Origin: a bacterium SCSIO 12696
GTDB taxonomy: Bacteria; Pseudomonadota; Gammaproteobacteria; Pseudomonadales; Porticoccaceae
Direction: 5' to 3'
Length of the DNA: 64,000 nt
Assembly: GCA_024397955.1 (NCBI GenBank)
Contig: CP073744.1
Location: forward strand, 558,001 to 622,000
In this document: positions 25,641 through 36,886 of the stretch, piece after piece
Position numbering within the stretch: the first letter of the stretch is position 1
Layout of the letters: every line of letters starts with the position of its first letter
Notes under the pieces: model-generated
Databases searched by the model: none
The model's input: the letters and a program-made list of their open reading frames with translations, nothing else
What the model was told of the DNA's origin: nothing
Made by a program: the position numbers and the translations under genes

Positions 25641-26954
25641 ATGCCCCATCAATACGACGACCTGAAATACCTCTCCGGTTTCGACAACGAACACGAAACC
25701 GAAGCCTTGCCCGGCGCCTTGCCCCAAGGCAGGTTTTCGCCACAAAAAGTGCCTTACGACCTGTACTCGGAAAAATTTACCAGCACTGCTTTCACAGCAC
25801 CGCGCCACCAAAACCGCCGCACTTGGTTCTACCGCATTCGCCCATCAGTGGCTCAAGGAGAGTACCGCCAGATTGACCAAGGCCTGGTGCGCAGTGCACC
25901 CATTACCGAAGTGGTCACCCCGCCCACCATGTACCGCTGGAACCCGCTGCCGGTGCCCGCAGAGCCCACAGACTTTGTCGATGGCCTGGTAACCATGGCC
26001 GCTAATGGTGACCTGGGCAGTCAGGTCGGTATTGGTATTCACCATTACCGTATCAACCGCTCCATGGAAGACCGTTACTTCTACAACGCCGACGGCGAGC
26101 TGCTGTTTGTGCCGCAGATGGGTGCTCTGGCACTGCACACCGAATGTGGCATTCTCGCCATCAAGGCCGGCGACATTGCGGTGATTCCACGAGGCATTAA
26201 GTTCCGTGTGGAGTTGTTGGACGAACAGGCTCGTGGCTATCTGTGCGAAAACTACGGCGCTCCCATGGTGTTGCCTGAGCGCGGCCCGGTGGGTTCCGAC
26301 GGCTACGCCAATGACCGGGATTTCAAATACCCGGTAGCCGCCTACGAAGACCTTGAAGGGAATTTCCAGCTGGCGTGCAAATTTGGCGGCAATCTGTTTA
26401 GTTGCGACATTGATCACTCTCCCCTGGATGTGGTGGCCTGGGTGGGCAACTCCGCACCCTACAAGTACTATCTGGAACGCTTTAACACCATGGGCACCAT
26501 CAGCTACGATCACCCAGACCCGTCTATTTTTACGGTGCTGTCGTCGCCATCGGACACTGAAGGCGTAGCCAACTTGGATTTTGTGATCTTTCCACCACGC
26601 TGGATGGTGGCAGAGAATACCTTTCGTCCGCCCTGGTATCACCGCAATGTGATGAGTGAATACATGGGTCTGATTTACGGGGTGTATGACGCAAAGGAAG
26701 AAGGCTTTGTGCCAGGCGGCTCCAGTTTGCATAACTGCATGTCGCCTCATGGCCCGGAAGCAGCGGTATTTGAAAAAGCGAGCAACAGCGATCTGGCGCC
26801 AGAAAAACAACAGGCCACCATGGCCTTTATGTTTGAATCCCGCTACGTCATCCAGCCTACCAAGTACGCGCTGGAGTGTAAGCAGCGACAGCAGGATTAT
26901 TTGGATTGCTGGAATGGCTTAACCAAACACTTTACCGGCAATACGGATCTGTAA
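25641..26954 (+). CDS. hmgA: Homogentisate 1,2-dioxygenase
   Basis: HmgA opens the ring of homogentisate to 4-maleylacetoacetate using non-heme iron. The 437-residue protein matches the family length. The iron ligands are His334 and Glu340 ([12 protein letters not shown]) and His370 (MSPHGPE). The N-terminal [19 protein letters not shown] is diagnostic. The ATG at 25641 has AAGGAA upstream. A weak GC hairpin followed by TTTT (25598-25618) lies between hpd and hmgA and may reduce read-through. Confidence 0.97.
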   Translation: MPHQYDDLKYLSGFDNEHETEALPGALPQGRFSPQKVPYDLYSEKFTSTAFTAPRHQNRRTWFYRIRPSVAQGEYRQIDQGLVRSAPITEVVTPPTMYRWNPLPVPAEPTDFVDGLVTMAANGDLGSQVGIGIHHYRINRSMEDRYFYNADGELLFVPQMGALALHTECGILAIKAGDIAVIPRGIKFRVELLDEQARGYLCENYGAPMVLPERGPVGSDGYANDRDFKYPVAAYEDLEGNFQLACKFGGNLFSCDIDHSPLDVVAWVGNSAPYKYYLERFNTMGTISYDHPDPSIFTVLSSPSDTEGVANLDFVIFPPRWMVAENTFRPPWYHRNVMSEYMGLIYGVYDAKEEGFVPGGSSLHNCMSPHGPEAAVFEKASNSDLAPEKQQATMAFMFESRYVIQPTKYALECKQRQQDYLDCWNGLTKHFTGNTDL

Positions 26955-26993
26955 CCCCTTCTCAACCGGCGACAACCAATAAGAGAGTAAATA

Positions 26994-28307
26994 ATGGCCT
27001 CCCTACTCAACGAAACCCACGATGCTTTACTAACCAGTTGGGTTGACTCCGCTCAAGGCAGCGACTTTCCCATCCAGAATCTGCCATTTTCAGTATTCCG
27101 TCGCGCGGACAGCGACGAAGAATTTCGCGGCGGCGTCGCCATTGGTGATCAAGTCATTGATATGCAGGCACTGGCCATTGCTGGGATTTTCGACAATCTG
27201 GCTCAGGAAGCCTGTGAAGCGGCTGGAGAGCCAATTCTCAACCTGCTGATGGGTATGGGAAAAGAGGCCAACTCGGCTCTGCGTCTGGCGTTATCCCACG
27301 CCTTGCGCAGTGGCTCAGACAAGCAAGCCGAGGTGGAAAAGTGCCTCGTGCCTATGACTGAGGTGGAGTATGACCTGCCCTGTGTAATCGGTGACTACAC
27401 TGACTTCTACACCTCGATCCATCACGCCACTGCTGTGGGTTCCCTGTTCCGTCCGGACAATCCACTACTGCCCAACTACAAGTGGGTACCTATCGGCTAT
27501 CACGGCCGCGCCTCTACCGTTGATGTATCCGGCCAGGCATTCCCGCGCCCGGTCGGTCAAACCAAAGCGCCAGATGCCGTAGAGCCCAGTTTCGGCCCCT
27601 GCAAGCGTATGGACTACGAACTGGAAATGGGTATCTACATCGGCGAAGGCAATACTCTGGGCGAGCGCGTGGATATTGAAAACGCCGAAGACCATGTATT
27701 TGGCCTGTGCCTGTTTAATGACTGGTCGGCCCGTGACCTGCAAGCCTGGGAATATCAGCCTCTGGGGCCATTTCTGGCGAAGAACTTTGCCTCTACCGTA
27801 TCGCCATGGATTATCACCACCGAGGCCCTGGCACCGTTCCGTAGCGCATTTACACGCCCAGAGAACGACCCACAGCCGCTGCCCTACCTAAGCAGTGACT
27901 TCAACAATGAACATGGCAGTATGGATATTCAATTGGAATGCCTTATCGAAACCGAACAAATGCGCAGCGCCGGTGAAATCCCTGCCAAACTGTCCGAGTC
28001 CAGCTTTAAGCACAGCTACTGGACCGTGGCGCAAATGGTGGCTCACCACACCGTGAATGGCTGCGCCATGCAGCCCGGCGACCTGCTGGGCTCTGGCACC
28101 CAGTCTGGTCCAGAGCATGAAGAAGCGGGCTCCCTGCTGGAGCTGAGCCGCGGCGGCAAACAAGCCATCACCCTGCCCAACGGCGAACAACGCACCTTCC
28201 TGGAAGATGGCGACAGCGTGATTATGCGCGGCTATTGCGAGCGCGACGGCGTGGTGCGGATCGGTTTCGGCGAAGTAATTGGTACGGTACTCCCTGCTAA
28301 GCTGTAA
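26994..28307 (+). CDS. fahA: Fumarylacetoacetase
   Basis: FahA hydrolyses 4-fumarylacetoacetate to fumarate and acetoacetate, the last step of the pathway. The 437-residue protein has an SH3-like N-terminal part (about 1-125) and the FAA-hydrolase fold. Visible active-site segments are YTDFYTSIHHATAVG (metal Asp and catalytic His), DYELEMGIYIG (metal Glu pair) and LFNDWSARDLQAWEY (metal Asp). It follows hmgA by 39 bases. Its product fumarate feeds the TCA genes further along. Confidence 0.96.
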   Translation: MASLLNETHDALLTSWVDSAQGSDFPIQNLPFSVFRRADSDEEFRGGVAIGDQVIDMQALAIAGIFDNLAQEACEAAGEPILNLLMGMGKEANSALRLALSHALRSGSDKQAEVEKCLVPMTEVEYDLPCVIGDYTDFYTSIHHATAVGSLFRPDNPLLPNYKWVPIGYHGRASTVDVSGQAFPRPVGQTKAPDAVEPSFGPCKRMDYELEMGIYIGEGNTLGERVDIENAEDHVFGLCLFNDWSARDLQAWEYQPLGPFLAKNFASTVSPWIITTEALAPFRSAFTRPENDPQPLPYLSSDFNNEHGSMDIQLECLIETEQMRSAGEIPAKLSESSFKHSYWTVAQMVAHHTVNGCAMQPGDLLGSGTQSGPEHEEAGSLLELSRGGKQAITLPNGEQRTFLEDGDSVIMRGYCERDGVVRIGFGEVIGTVLPAKL

Positions 28308-28380
28308 TCGTTTAGACAAGACAGACATGCCAGCAGTTTGTTGGTAAACAGCTAATAACACTCAAAGAATGGGACGAAAA

Positions 28381-29028
28381 ATGAAACTCTACGGCTACTG
28401 GCGATCCTCCGCTGCTTACCGGGTTCGCATCGCTCTCAATTTAAAAGGTGTGAACTACGAACAGGAGTCCGTCCACCTGGTTAAAGACGGTGGCCAGCAG
28501 TTTAGCGCTAGCTACACAGAGCTAAATCCAGCACAGCTGATACCGACGCTGGTGGATGGCGATTTGGTTATTAACCAATCCATGGCCATCCTCGGCTATA
28601 TTGAAAACCGCTACCCCACTCCTCCCTTACTGCCAGAAAATTATGCGGAACGTGCGCAAGTATTGGCTCTAGCCTACGATATCGCCTGCGACATTCATCC
28701 CCTATGCAACTTGCGTATTCAAAAATACATCACTGGTGAGCTGAATGCCAATGAAAGCCAGAAGCTAAACTGGATTCACCAATGGATTGGTAAAGGCTTT
28801 TCCTCGTTAGAGATACGGGCAAAACAATATGGCAGCAAAGGTGCCTTTTTATTCGGCGACAAGTTGACACTGGCCGATGTGGTACTGGTTCCGCAGATTT
28901 ATAACGCGTTGCGGTTTAAGCTCGATATGAATAGATATCCAATACTGAATTCGATTTGGGAACACTGCAATACGTTGGGCGCGTTTGATAAAGCACTGCC
29001 AGAAAATCAGTCGGATGCGGTTGGATAA
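28381..29028 (+). CDS. maiA: Maleylacetoacetate isomerase
   Basis: MaiA is a zeta-class glutathione transferase that isomerises maleylacetoacetate to fumarylacetoacetate. The 215-residue protein has the zeta signature SSAAYRVRIALNLKG near residue 10 and the N-terminal thioredoxin-like fold with NPAQLIPTL and INQSMAILGYIE. I start at MKLYGYW (28381), with GGGACGA upstream; an earlier start four codons up is less likely. The gene order fah-mai differs from the reaction order. Its 3' end overlaps a converging AT-rich ORF by 22 bases. Confidence 0.95.
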   Translation: MKLYGYWRSSAAYRVRIALNLKGVNYEQESVHLVKDGGQQFSASYTELNPAQLIPTLVDGDLVINQSMAILGYIENRYPTPPLLPENYAERAQVLALAYDIACDIHPLCNLRIQKYITGELNANESQKLNWIHQWIGKGFSSLEIRAKQYGSKGAFLFGDKLTLADVVLVPQIYNALRFKLDMNRYPILNSIWEHCNTLGAFDKALPENQSDAVG

Positions 29029-29513
29029 GACCTTGGGCGTGCCATGAAAAGAATTTCATGCAGGCAGCCCATTCTACCTTCTGGCTCAGGAGCCCCAGCC
29101 GCATCTTCTATATACAAACCTAAATTTTTATGGTCTTTCGAATAATAGCCTGTGTCATCAACTGCATAACAAAAATTAAATGCTAAGCCTCCTGCTTCAT
29201 GCATTACTAATTCTGATATTTCTTCAGGTGTTACACCTTTCTTTATTAATTTTTCAGTAATAGGTACATAGGGTTCAAACTGACGAAACTCAACTTCTTC
29301 TGCCCATTTTCTATAACGAGAAATAGACTCTGGTGTATACCTATCTGGAGTAAACTTGCCTATGTACTCCCACAGACCATAAAGAAAAAGAAACTCCACA
29401 ATATCTTCTTCTTTATATTCAGAAGCGTAAGTCCATTGCTCTGGACATTGAATATCCAACTTTTCCACAAGGCTTTTAAATTCATCAAGTGTTTTCGGAA
29501 AAGATATTTCCAT
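29007..29513 (-). CDS. Hypothetical acidic protein
   Basis: This 168-residue protein is not recognised. It is acidic, with no signal peptide or membrane segment, so it is probably cytoplasmic. It is rich in aromatic residues and short helices (TPESISRYRKWAEEVEFRQFEPY). Its composition is AT-rich against the GC-richer maiA, whose 3' end it overlaps convergently by 22 bases; the last seven residues are encoded in the overlap. It follows the esterase gene by 18 bases on the same strand. Size and composition resemble stand-alone immunity-type proteins, but nothing shows that function. Confidence 0.6.
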   Translation of the reverse strand: MEISFPKTLDEFKSLVEKLDIQCPEQWTYASEYKEEDIVEFLFLYGLWEYIGKFTPDRYTPESISRYRKWAEEVEFRQFEPYVPITEKLIKKGVTPEEISELVMHEAGGLAFNFCYAVDDTGYYSKDHKNLGLYIEDAAGAPEPEGRMGCLHEILFMARPRSYPTASD

Positions 29514-29531
29514 AATGCTAAGTACTATGAA

Positions 29532-30194
29532 TTATTGCTTCAAAACAGATGCCAACCACTCCCCAATATCCAAAATCTCCGGCAAGCTGACATTGTGTTC
29601 GATAGGATAGGTTTTGTAACCCACTGAATAGCCTTTGCTACGCAACAACTGATTGGCTTTTTGCCCCAGCAATTCCGGCACCACCGGGTCGCGAGTGCCG
29701 TGCATTATTTGAATAGGCAAACTCTTATTGGCCTCGGAAAATTCGATATCGTCGGCGGTGGCAAAGTACGTGGATAGCGCTAGCAAACCTCCTAGTGGCT
29801 TTCCATATCGCAGTGCTAATTCGTAGGCCACCGCTCCACCCTGGGAAAAGCCCGCAAGAATAATATTGCGGCTATCGATGCCCTGCTCTACTTGCTGCTC
29901 CACTAGCTTTTCTACAGCGTCTGCAGAGGCACGCAATTGCGCAGCATCCACTTTGCGGTCGATATTCATTTCCAAAATATCGTACCAGGCAGGCATAACG
30001 TAGCCGCCATTGATAGTAACCGGCATTTCTGGTGCATGGGGAAAGACAAACCGTACCGCCAGCTCTTGTGGCAACTTTAATTCCGGCACTACCGGCTCAA
30101 AGTCGTGGCCACTCGCACCCAGGCCATGAAGCCAGATAACTGCAGCATTGGGGTTGGGGGCAGTTTCAACTTGGATGTATGGAATGACAGACAT
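29532..30194 (-). CDS. Carboxylesterase/lysophospholipase-type alpha/beta-hydrolase
   Basis: The 220-residue protein belongs to the small phospholipase/carboxylesterase (EstB/APT1-like) family. It shows AVIWLHGLGASGHDF at the N-terminus and the triad Ser117 (GFSQGG), Asp169 (HGTRDPVVP) and His200 (YPIEHNV). FPHAPEMPVTINGGYVMPAWYDI is strongly diagnostic. It hydrolyses short-chain esters or acyl-thioesters; the natural substrate is unknown. I start at the ATG at 30194; a TTG 12 codons upstream is also open. No clear Shine-Dalgarno sequence is seen. Confidence 0.93.
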   Translation of the reverse strand: MSVIPYIQVETAPNPNAAVIWLHGLGASGHDFEPVVPELKLPQELAVRFVFPHAPEMPVTINGGYVMPAWYDILEMNIDRKVDAAQLRASADAVEKLVEQQVEQGIDSRNIILAGFSQGGAVAYELALRYGKPLGGLLALSTYFATADDIEFSEANKSLPIQIMHGTRDPVVPELLGQKANQLLRSKGYSVGYKTYPIEHNVSLPEILDIGEWLASVLKQ

Positions 30195-30274
30195 AGAAAT
30201 AAAATTATCAAAATATTCACATATAGCCAAAATCCTACTTAAAGGCTGTGGCTGGCTATAAGTCAGAAATGCAT

Positions 30275-31126
30275 TTATTCAAAGTATAATGGCGCTGACT
30301 TAACTTCGTCGCGCAAAGTGAAAAACACCACTCGTTCATCATTAATAGATATAACCTTGCCTCGCTCAACTTTCTTTTGGCTGTCTTCGAGATATCTTAA
30401 TGTCTCAGATTTTTCTTTTTGACCACTATCGTACAAACCTTCTGAAAAGTTTGAAGCCATAGCAAGGGTTCTTGAAAACATAGATTTAAATATATCTATT
30501 AGGTGCGACTGCTCAGAGGAATGGACCCCCGTAAGGTCCATAGAATTTTCGTCTGAAATGTAGATGGCTGTGACTTTAATTTTTTTCGAACTTGGATTGC
30601 TAGACTGACTAAAAGAAACTTCACTTTTAAGAGTTAAAGAATTTTTCTTGTCAGACATGTAAAACACAGGAGATACTTCTGCAACCCAAGAGTTTTCAGC
30701 TGGCTCTTTAAGACTGTAAGGAAAGGCCTCAATGACTTTGCCAGAATCCAATTTAAGTGAGCTTGGTACTAGTGCATCAAAGCTCGTCTGATTTGTAACG
30801 CCTTGGTATGACTCCCACACTTTGTTCGCACGTTCCTGTTTCTCTTTCTTTCTGGCCTTCTGGACACCGGAATTTATAGCCGCATGTGTCAGCACCGAAG
30901 CTAGAAATGCTGCACCGTTTTGACCTGGATACATAATTGATCCAGATCGCCCATCTTCTTTTGTTCGATCAATTTTTCCTAAAAAAAGGGGCTTTTCAGG
31001 GTGCATATTTTTGACATACAGCCTATCAAACGGAGGGACCGGCAATATCGAAATATTTTCTTGTTTCTTTACGCCGGAACAACCAGATGTAAGAACAATG
31101 CCGATTAGAAGAATTGCAAACCTCAT
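30275..31126 (-). CDS. Hypothetical lipoprotein
   Basis: The 283-residue protein begins with a lipoprotein signal ending LTSGC, so Cys16 is probably lipidated. The mature protein has a Lys/Glu-rich helical stretch (about 88-105), a predicted beta-rich middle with many Ser and Lys, and a C-terminal VISINDERVVFFTLRDEV segment. I recognise no family. It lies 30 bases after another lipoprotein gene on the same strand; the two probably form an operon. Low GC relative to neighbours suggests recent acquisition. Confidence 0.72.
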   Translation of the reverse strand: MRFAILLIGIVLTSGCSGVKKQENISILPVPPFDRLYVKNMHPEKPLFLGKIDRTKEDGRSGSIMYPGQNGAAFLASVLTHAAINSGVQKARKKEKQERANKVWESYQGVTNQTSFDALVPSSLKLDSGKVIEAFPYSLKEPAENSWVAEVSPVFYMSDKKNSLTLKSEVSFSQSSNPSSKKIKVTAIYISDENSMDLTGVHSSEQSHLIDIFKSMFSRTLAMASNFSEGLYDSGQKEKSETLRYLEDSQKKVERGKVISINDERVVFFTLRDEVKSAPLYFE

Positions 31127-31156
31127 AAGCCCCTCCCTTTTTGTATAGCTACTAAC

Positions 31157-31873
31157 TCAGTCTTCGCTTTGACTAACAGGTTCTACAGCGCGAAAAGGAG
31201 AAAGAATTTCATCCTTACCCTGCTCAATAACCTGATAGAAAGCATTTGTGAGGCCTGGATAGCTTGGCTTTTCCTTCCAATCACCTTCAGCACTTCGATA
31301 TATGCTAATAGGCTTATACCAGCGATAGGCATTTGTTTCTAAGTCAACCATGTAAGCTGTACCTAAGAGAACGGCTTGAGGATCACCAGTCGGAACATAA
31401 GATGCATACCCTCTATGAACTCCGATAGCATTTATGTCTATGACAAGCAAGCTGCCGATATCATATTTTTTCTTGAAAGAGGAAAAGTTTTTCTTAGCAA
31501 AGTTTAGCTCTTTGGTCTTATGTTTGGGTAATTTACGAAAGTTGATACTTTCTTCTATTGGAACTACCGAGCTCCCAACTCTGCTGATTTCATTATTTAG
31601 GCCCTCAGCGACTGTGAGAAAATCATCCGCTGACAATGATTTAACATGAGCTGTAAGGGCTGTATGCGCGGCAGAGGCAACGCCTATGCACAGCAGGCAG
31701 TCAGCACCAGGGAAACCGGTATTAACTTCAGGAAGCTTGTCAATGTATATACCAACTTTTTCACCTCTCACTAATTCCCCATGTGAGAGAGAAACTGGGT
31801 ATTGAGGATTGGTGGCGCATGCGGTCAAGAATAGAGTAGCTACAGATGCCAATAAGCATAAAAATTTTTTCAT
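31157..31873 (-). CDS. Hypothetical lipoprotein
   Basis: The 238-residue protein has a clear lipoprotein signal (MKKFLCLLASVATLFLTAC, lipidated Cys19). A CLLC pair (near 59-62) lies within a small hydrophobic patch, and the C-terminal half contains VVPTGDPQAVLLGTAYMVDLETN-like strands, cited here in short form (GTAYMVDLETNAYRWY). The length and layout recall envelope lipoproteins of unknown role. It is first of a two-gene cassette with the 283-residue lipoprotein and is AT-rich. No function is assigned. Confidence 0.72.
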   Translation of the reverse strand: MKKFLCLLASVATLFLTACATNPQYPVSLSHGELVRGEKVGIYIDKLPEVNTGFPGADCLLCIGVASAAHTALTAHVKSLSADDFLTVAEGLNNEISRVGSSVVPIEESINFRKLPKHKTKELNFAKKNFSSFKKKYDIGSLLVIDINAIGVHRGYASYVPTGDPQAVLLGTAYMVDLETNAYRWYKPISIYRSAEGDWKEKPSYPGLTNAFYQVIEQGKDEILSPFRAVEPVSQSED

Positions 31874-31993
31874 GTTTACTCCTTGATTATATTTTAAATT
31901 CCTATTTGCAAGGAAAGCTTTATAACGAACAACCAGTCAAGTTTTTATGTGTTTGAAACGGGCCTGCATTATATTAATTAAGACTTTACCATT

Positions 31994-32027
31994 AAAAAAA
32001 AGGGCAGCTCAAGCTGCCCTTTTTTTA
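31994..32027 (-). terminator. Rho-independent terminator of the sdh-suc operon
   Basis: A stem GGGCAGC/GCTGCCC with a TCAA loop is extended by A/T runs to 15 pairs (31994-32008 with 32013-32027). It lies directly after the sucD stop and, with T-runs on both strands, can work in both directions. Confidence 0.92.
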
Positions 32028-32028
32028 T

Positions 32029-32901
32029 TTACCAACCGGTAATTTCCTTCAAACCTTCGCCAATGTCCGCCAGGCTTCGAACGGTTTTTACTCCGGCATC
32101 CTGCAGGGCAGCGAATTTCTCGTCGGCAGTGCCTTTACCACCGGAAATGATGGCACCGGCGTGGCCCATGCGCTTTCCGGGAGGTGCAGTAACACCAGCA
32201 ATGTAAGAAACCACGGGCTTGCTAACATTCTCTTTAATGTAAGCTGCCGCCTCTTCCTCAGCGGTACCACCGATTTCACCAATCATTACGATGGCTTCGG
32301 TAGCCGGATCTTTTTCAAACATTTCCAGAATGTCGATAAAGTTGGAGCCGGGAATCGGGTCGCCGCCAATACCCACACAGGTAGACTGACCAAAACCGAA
32401 GTCGGTGGTTTGTTTAACCGCTTCGTAGGTCAAAGTACCAGAGCGAGAAACGATACCCACTTTACCGGGCTGGTGAATGTGGCCAGGCATAATACCAATT
32501 TTACATTCGCCTGGAGTGATAACGCCGGGGCAGTTAGGGCCGATCAGGCGCGCGCCCAGTTCGTCACACTTAACCTTGGCTTCCAACATATCCAGAGTTG
32601 GGATGCCTTCGGTGATGCACACAATCAGCTTGATGCCTGCATTGGCCGCTTCCAGGATGGAGTCCTTACAGAACGGCGCAGGTACGTAGATAACGGACGC
32701 TTCTGCACCAGTTTCTGCAACCGCATCGGCAACAGTGTTAAACACAGGCAAGCCCAAGTGCTGTTGACCGCCTTTGCCGGGAGTTACACCGCCAACCATA
32801 TTTGTGCCGTATTCAATGGCTTGCTCAGAGTGGAAAGTGCCCTGGGCGCCAGTAAAGCCCTGGCAGATTACTTTGGTGTCTTTGTTAATCAAAATACTCA
32901 T
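32029..32901 (-). CDS. sucD: Succinyl-CoA synthetase alpha subunit
   Basis: SucD with SucC converts succinyl-CoA to succinate with formation of a nucleoside triphosphate. The 290-residue protein has the CoA-binding Rossmann start ([29 protein letters not shown]) and the phosphorylated histidine His247 in GHAGAII. It ends in the operon terminator and follows sucC by 15 bases. Confidence 0.97.
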   Translation of the reverse strand: MSILINKDTKVICQGFTGAQGTFHSEQAIEYGTNMVGGVTPGKGGQQHLGLPVFNTVADAVAETGAEASVIYVPAPFCKDSILEAANAGIKLIVCITEGIPTLDMLEAKVKCDELGARLIGPNCPGVITPGECKIGIMPGHIHQPGKVGIVSRSGTLTYEAVKQTTDFGFGQSTCVGIGGDPIPGSNFIDILEMFEKDPATEAIVMIGEIGGTAEEEAAAYIKENVSKPVVSYIAGVTAPPGKRMGHAGAIISGGKGTADEKFAALQDAGVKTVRSLADIGEGLKEITGW

Positions 32902-32916
32902 GGTCTACTTCTCCAC

Positions 32917-34083
32917 TCAGTTGCCAGCAGCGGCTTTTACCGCTTGCTGTGCTGCATCGGTCAGGCTGGTTGCGGCAATGATGTTGAGGCCACTGTCTGC
33001 CAATACCTTGGCGCCCAGTTCGGCGTTGTTGCCTTCCAGACGAACTACCACAGGCACTTGTACGCCCACTTCTTCAACCGCACCGATTACGCCTTCGGCA
33101 ATCAGGTCACAGCGCACGATGCCGCCAAAGATATTGATCAATACCGCTTCCACGCTGTCGTCAGAGAGAATGATCTTAAAGGCTTCGATAACGCGCTCTT
33201 TGGTAGCGCCGCCACCTACGTCAAGGAAGTTGGCAGGCTGACCACCGTGCAGTTTAACGATGTCCATGGTGCCCATGGCCAGGCCAGCACCGTTCACCAT
33301 ACAACCGATGTTACCGTCCAACGCTACGTAGTTCAGGTCCCACTGGGCAGCGTGTGCTTCGCGAGCGTCTTCCTGAGAAGGGTCGTGCATTTCTTTAACC
33401 GCTTTCTGGCGGTACAGGGCGTTGGAGTCGATGACGATTTTGGCGTCCAGGCAGTGCAGGTTGCCTTCGTCAGTGATTACCAGCGGGTTGATTTCCAACA
33501 GCGCCAGATCTTTTTCTTCGAACATTTTTGCCAGACCCAGGAAGATTTGGGTGAATTGCTTCACCTGCACACCTTCCAGACCCAGACGGAATGCCAGGTC
33601 GCGGCCTTGGTAAGGCTGAGCACCTACCAGCGGATCGACTTCTGCCTTGAGGATTTTCTCAGGGGTTTCTTCCGCCACTTTCTCGATCTCTACACCGCCT
33701 TCAGTAGAGGCCATGAAAACGATACGGCGAGTGGAACGGTCAACTACCGCACCCAGGTACAGCTCGTTGGCGATATCGGTGCAAGTTTCCACCAGGATAC
33801 GGCTCACAGGTTGGCCGTTGGCGTCTGTCTGGTAAGTCACCAGGTTCTTGCCCAGCCATTGTTTGGCAAAGGCTTCTACGTCGTCGTAGTTGGAAACCAG
33901 TTTTACACCGCCGGCTTTGCCGCGGCCACCAGCGTGTACCTGGGCTTTAACTACCCAGGTGTCGCCACCGATTTCTTTTGCAGCCGCCACCGCTTCAGCG
34001 GCAGTTTCGCAGGCAATGCCCGCAGAAACTGGCAAACCGTATTCGGCAAACAGCTGCTTCCCTTGATATTCGTGTAGGTTCAT
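32917..34083 (-). CDS. sucC: Succinyl-CoA synthetase beta subunit
   Basis: SucC carries the ATP-grasp nucleotide site of succinyl-CoA synthetase. The 388-residue protein begins [19 protein letters not shown] and has [16 protein letters not shown], the [11 protein letters not shown] loop and [10 protein letters not shown], all family hallmarks. It lies between lpd and sucD in the operon, 63 bases after lpd. Confidence 0.97.
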   Translation of the reverse strand: MNLHEYQGKQLFAEYGLPVSAGIACETAAEAVAAAKEIGGDTWVVKAQVHAGGRGKAGGVKLVSNYDDVEAFAKQWLGKNLVTYQTDANGQPVSRILVETCTDIANELYLGAVVDRSTRRIVFMASTEGGVEIEKVAEETPEKILKAEVDPLVGAQPYQGRDLAFRLGLEGVQVKQFTQIFLGLAKMFEEKDLALLEINPLVITDEGNLHCLDAKIVIDSNALYRQKAVKEMHDPSQEDAREAHAAQWDLNYVALDGNIGCMVNGAGLAMGTMDIVKLHGGQPANFLDVGGGATKERVIEAFKIILSDDSVEAVLINIFGGIVRCDLIAEGVIGAVEEVGVQVPVVVRLEGNNAELGAKVLADSGLNIIAATSLTDAAQQAVKAAAGN

Positions 34084-34146
34084 ATCATTAAATCTCTGTT
34101 GAACGTGAGATGTGAGATGGAAGTGTTACCTTCCACCTCCCGGAAT

Positions 34147-35592
<1,446 letters not shown>

Positions 35593-35640
35593 CTAAATCA
35601 ATAATTTATATCGATAAGTTAAAGTTAAATCTCGAGAAAC

Positions 35641-36837
35641 TTATATTTCCAAAAGAATCTTGGCCGGATTCTCAATCATTTCTTTAATCGCCACCAGGAA
35701 TTGCACCGCCTCTTTACCGTCAATCAGGCGGTGATCGTAGGACAGGGCCAGGTACATCATCGGGCGAATCACCACTTCACCGTTCTCAGCCACAGGGCGT
35801 TGCTGAATGCTGTGCATGCCCAGAATGGCGGTCTGCGGTGAGTTGATAATCGGTGTAGACAGCAGCGAACCGAACACGCCGCCATTGGTGATGGTGAAGG
35901 TGCCACCAGTCATTTCATCAATGGTCAGTTTGCCATCGCGAGCTTTGCCACCCAATTCAGCAATTTTGGCTTCGATATTGGCAATGCTCATTTGGTCGGC
36001 ATCGCGCAGTACCGGTACCACCAGGCCACGCTCAGTAGATACTGCGACACTCACATCCTGATAGTCGTGGTAAACGATGTCTTTGCCATCGATAGAAGCG
36101 TTGACTGACGGGAAGCGCTTCAGGGCTTCTACCGCTGCGCGCACAAAAAAGCCCATAAAGCCCAGCTTGGTACCATCGTGGGCTTTTATAAAGGCGTCTT
36201 TGAACTGAGCGCGCAGGTCCATCACCCGGTGCATATCCACTTCGTTAAACGTGGTGAGCATGGCAGTGCTCTGGGTAACGTCCAACAGGCGCTCGGCGAT
36301 ACGGGCGCGCATGCGGTTCATGGGCACACGTTTTTCAACCCGTTCACCGGGGACTACTGCCGGCTCTGCAGCAGCGGGAGCCGCTGGAGCCGCTGGGGCG
36401 GCAGCACCTTTGTGAGCAACCACGTCTTCTTTGGTGACCAGGCCATTCTTGCCAGTACCGGTAACTTGCTGCGGGTCGATACCGCGCTCTTCTGCCAACT
36501 TGCGAGCGGCCGGGGCAACTGGCTTCTCGCCATCAGCGGCAGGCGCTTCCGCTTGAGGTGCAGCGTCTGCAGCCGGTGCGGCACTGGGAGCAGCGGCTGC
36601 GCCAGCCTCAATACGCGCAATCACCTCGTTGCTGAGAACCGTATCGCCCTCGGCTTTTAGGATTTCCTGGAGGACACCATCCTGGGGGGCTACCACCTCC
36701 AGTACAACCTTATCGGTTTCGATGTCTACCAGCAGGTCGTCGCGGCTTACCGCTTCACCCGGTTGTTTGTGCCAAGTGGCAATGGAACCCTCTTGAACAG
36801 ACTCTGGAAATGTCGGGGCCTTGATTTCGACTGACAT
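35641..36837 (-). CDS. sucB: Dihydrolipoyl succinyltransferase (E2 of 2-oxoglutarate dehydrogenase)
   Basis: SucB forms the core of the 2-oxoglutarate dehydrogenase complex and transfers succinyl to CoA. The 398-residue protein has one lipoyl domain (lipoylated Lys43 in ETDKVVLEV), an Ala/Pro linker (about 78-105), a small E3-binding domain ([19 protein letters not shown]), a second Ala/Pro linker, and the catalytic domain with His369 and Asp373 in SYDHRLIDG. It follows sucA by 49 bases. Confidence 0.97.
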   Translation of the reverse strand: MSVEIKAPTFPESVQEGSIATWHKQPGEAVSRDDLLVDIETDKVVLEVVAPQDGVLQEILKAEGDTVLSNEVIARIEAGAAAAPSAAPAADAAPQAEAPAADGEKPVAPAARKLAEERGIDPQQVTGTGKNGLVTKEDVVAHKGAAAPAAPAAPAAAEPAVVPGERVEKRVPMNRMRARIAERLLDVTQSTAMLTTFNEVDMHRVMDLRAQFKDAFIKAHDGTKLGFMGFFVRAAVEALKRFPSVNASIDGKDIVYHDYQDVSVAVSTERGLVVPVLRDADQMSIANIEAKIAELGGKARDGKLTIDEMTGGTFTITNGGVFGSLLSTPIINSPQTAILGMHSIQQRPVAENGEVVIRPMMYLALSYDHRLIDGKEAVQFLVAIKEMIENPAKILLEI

Positions 36838-36886
36838 TGTTTTGTTCCTTGGTTTTTTTCAGTTAATTATTGGCTACAGCCGCCAC

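Noticed and set aside
32161..34077. A 638-codon plus-strand open frame opposite sucD and sucC
   Set aside because: It is antisense to two certain genes, contains no recognisable domain and no ribosome site, and arises from the codon bias of the real genes.
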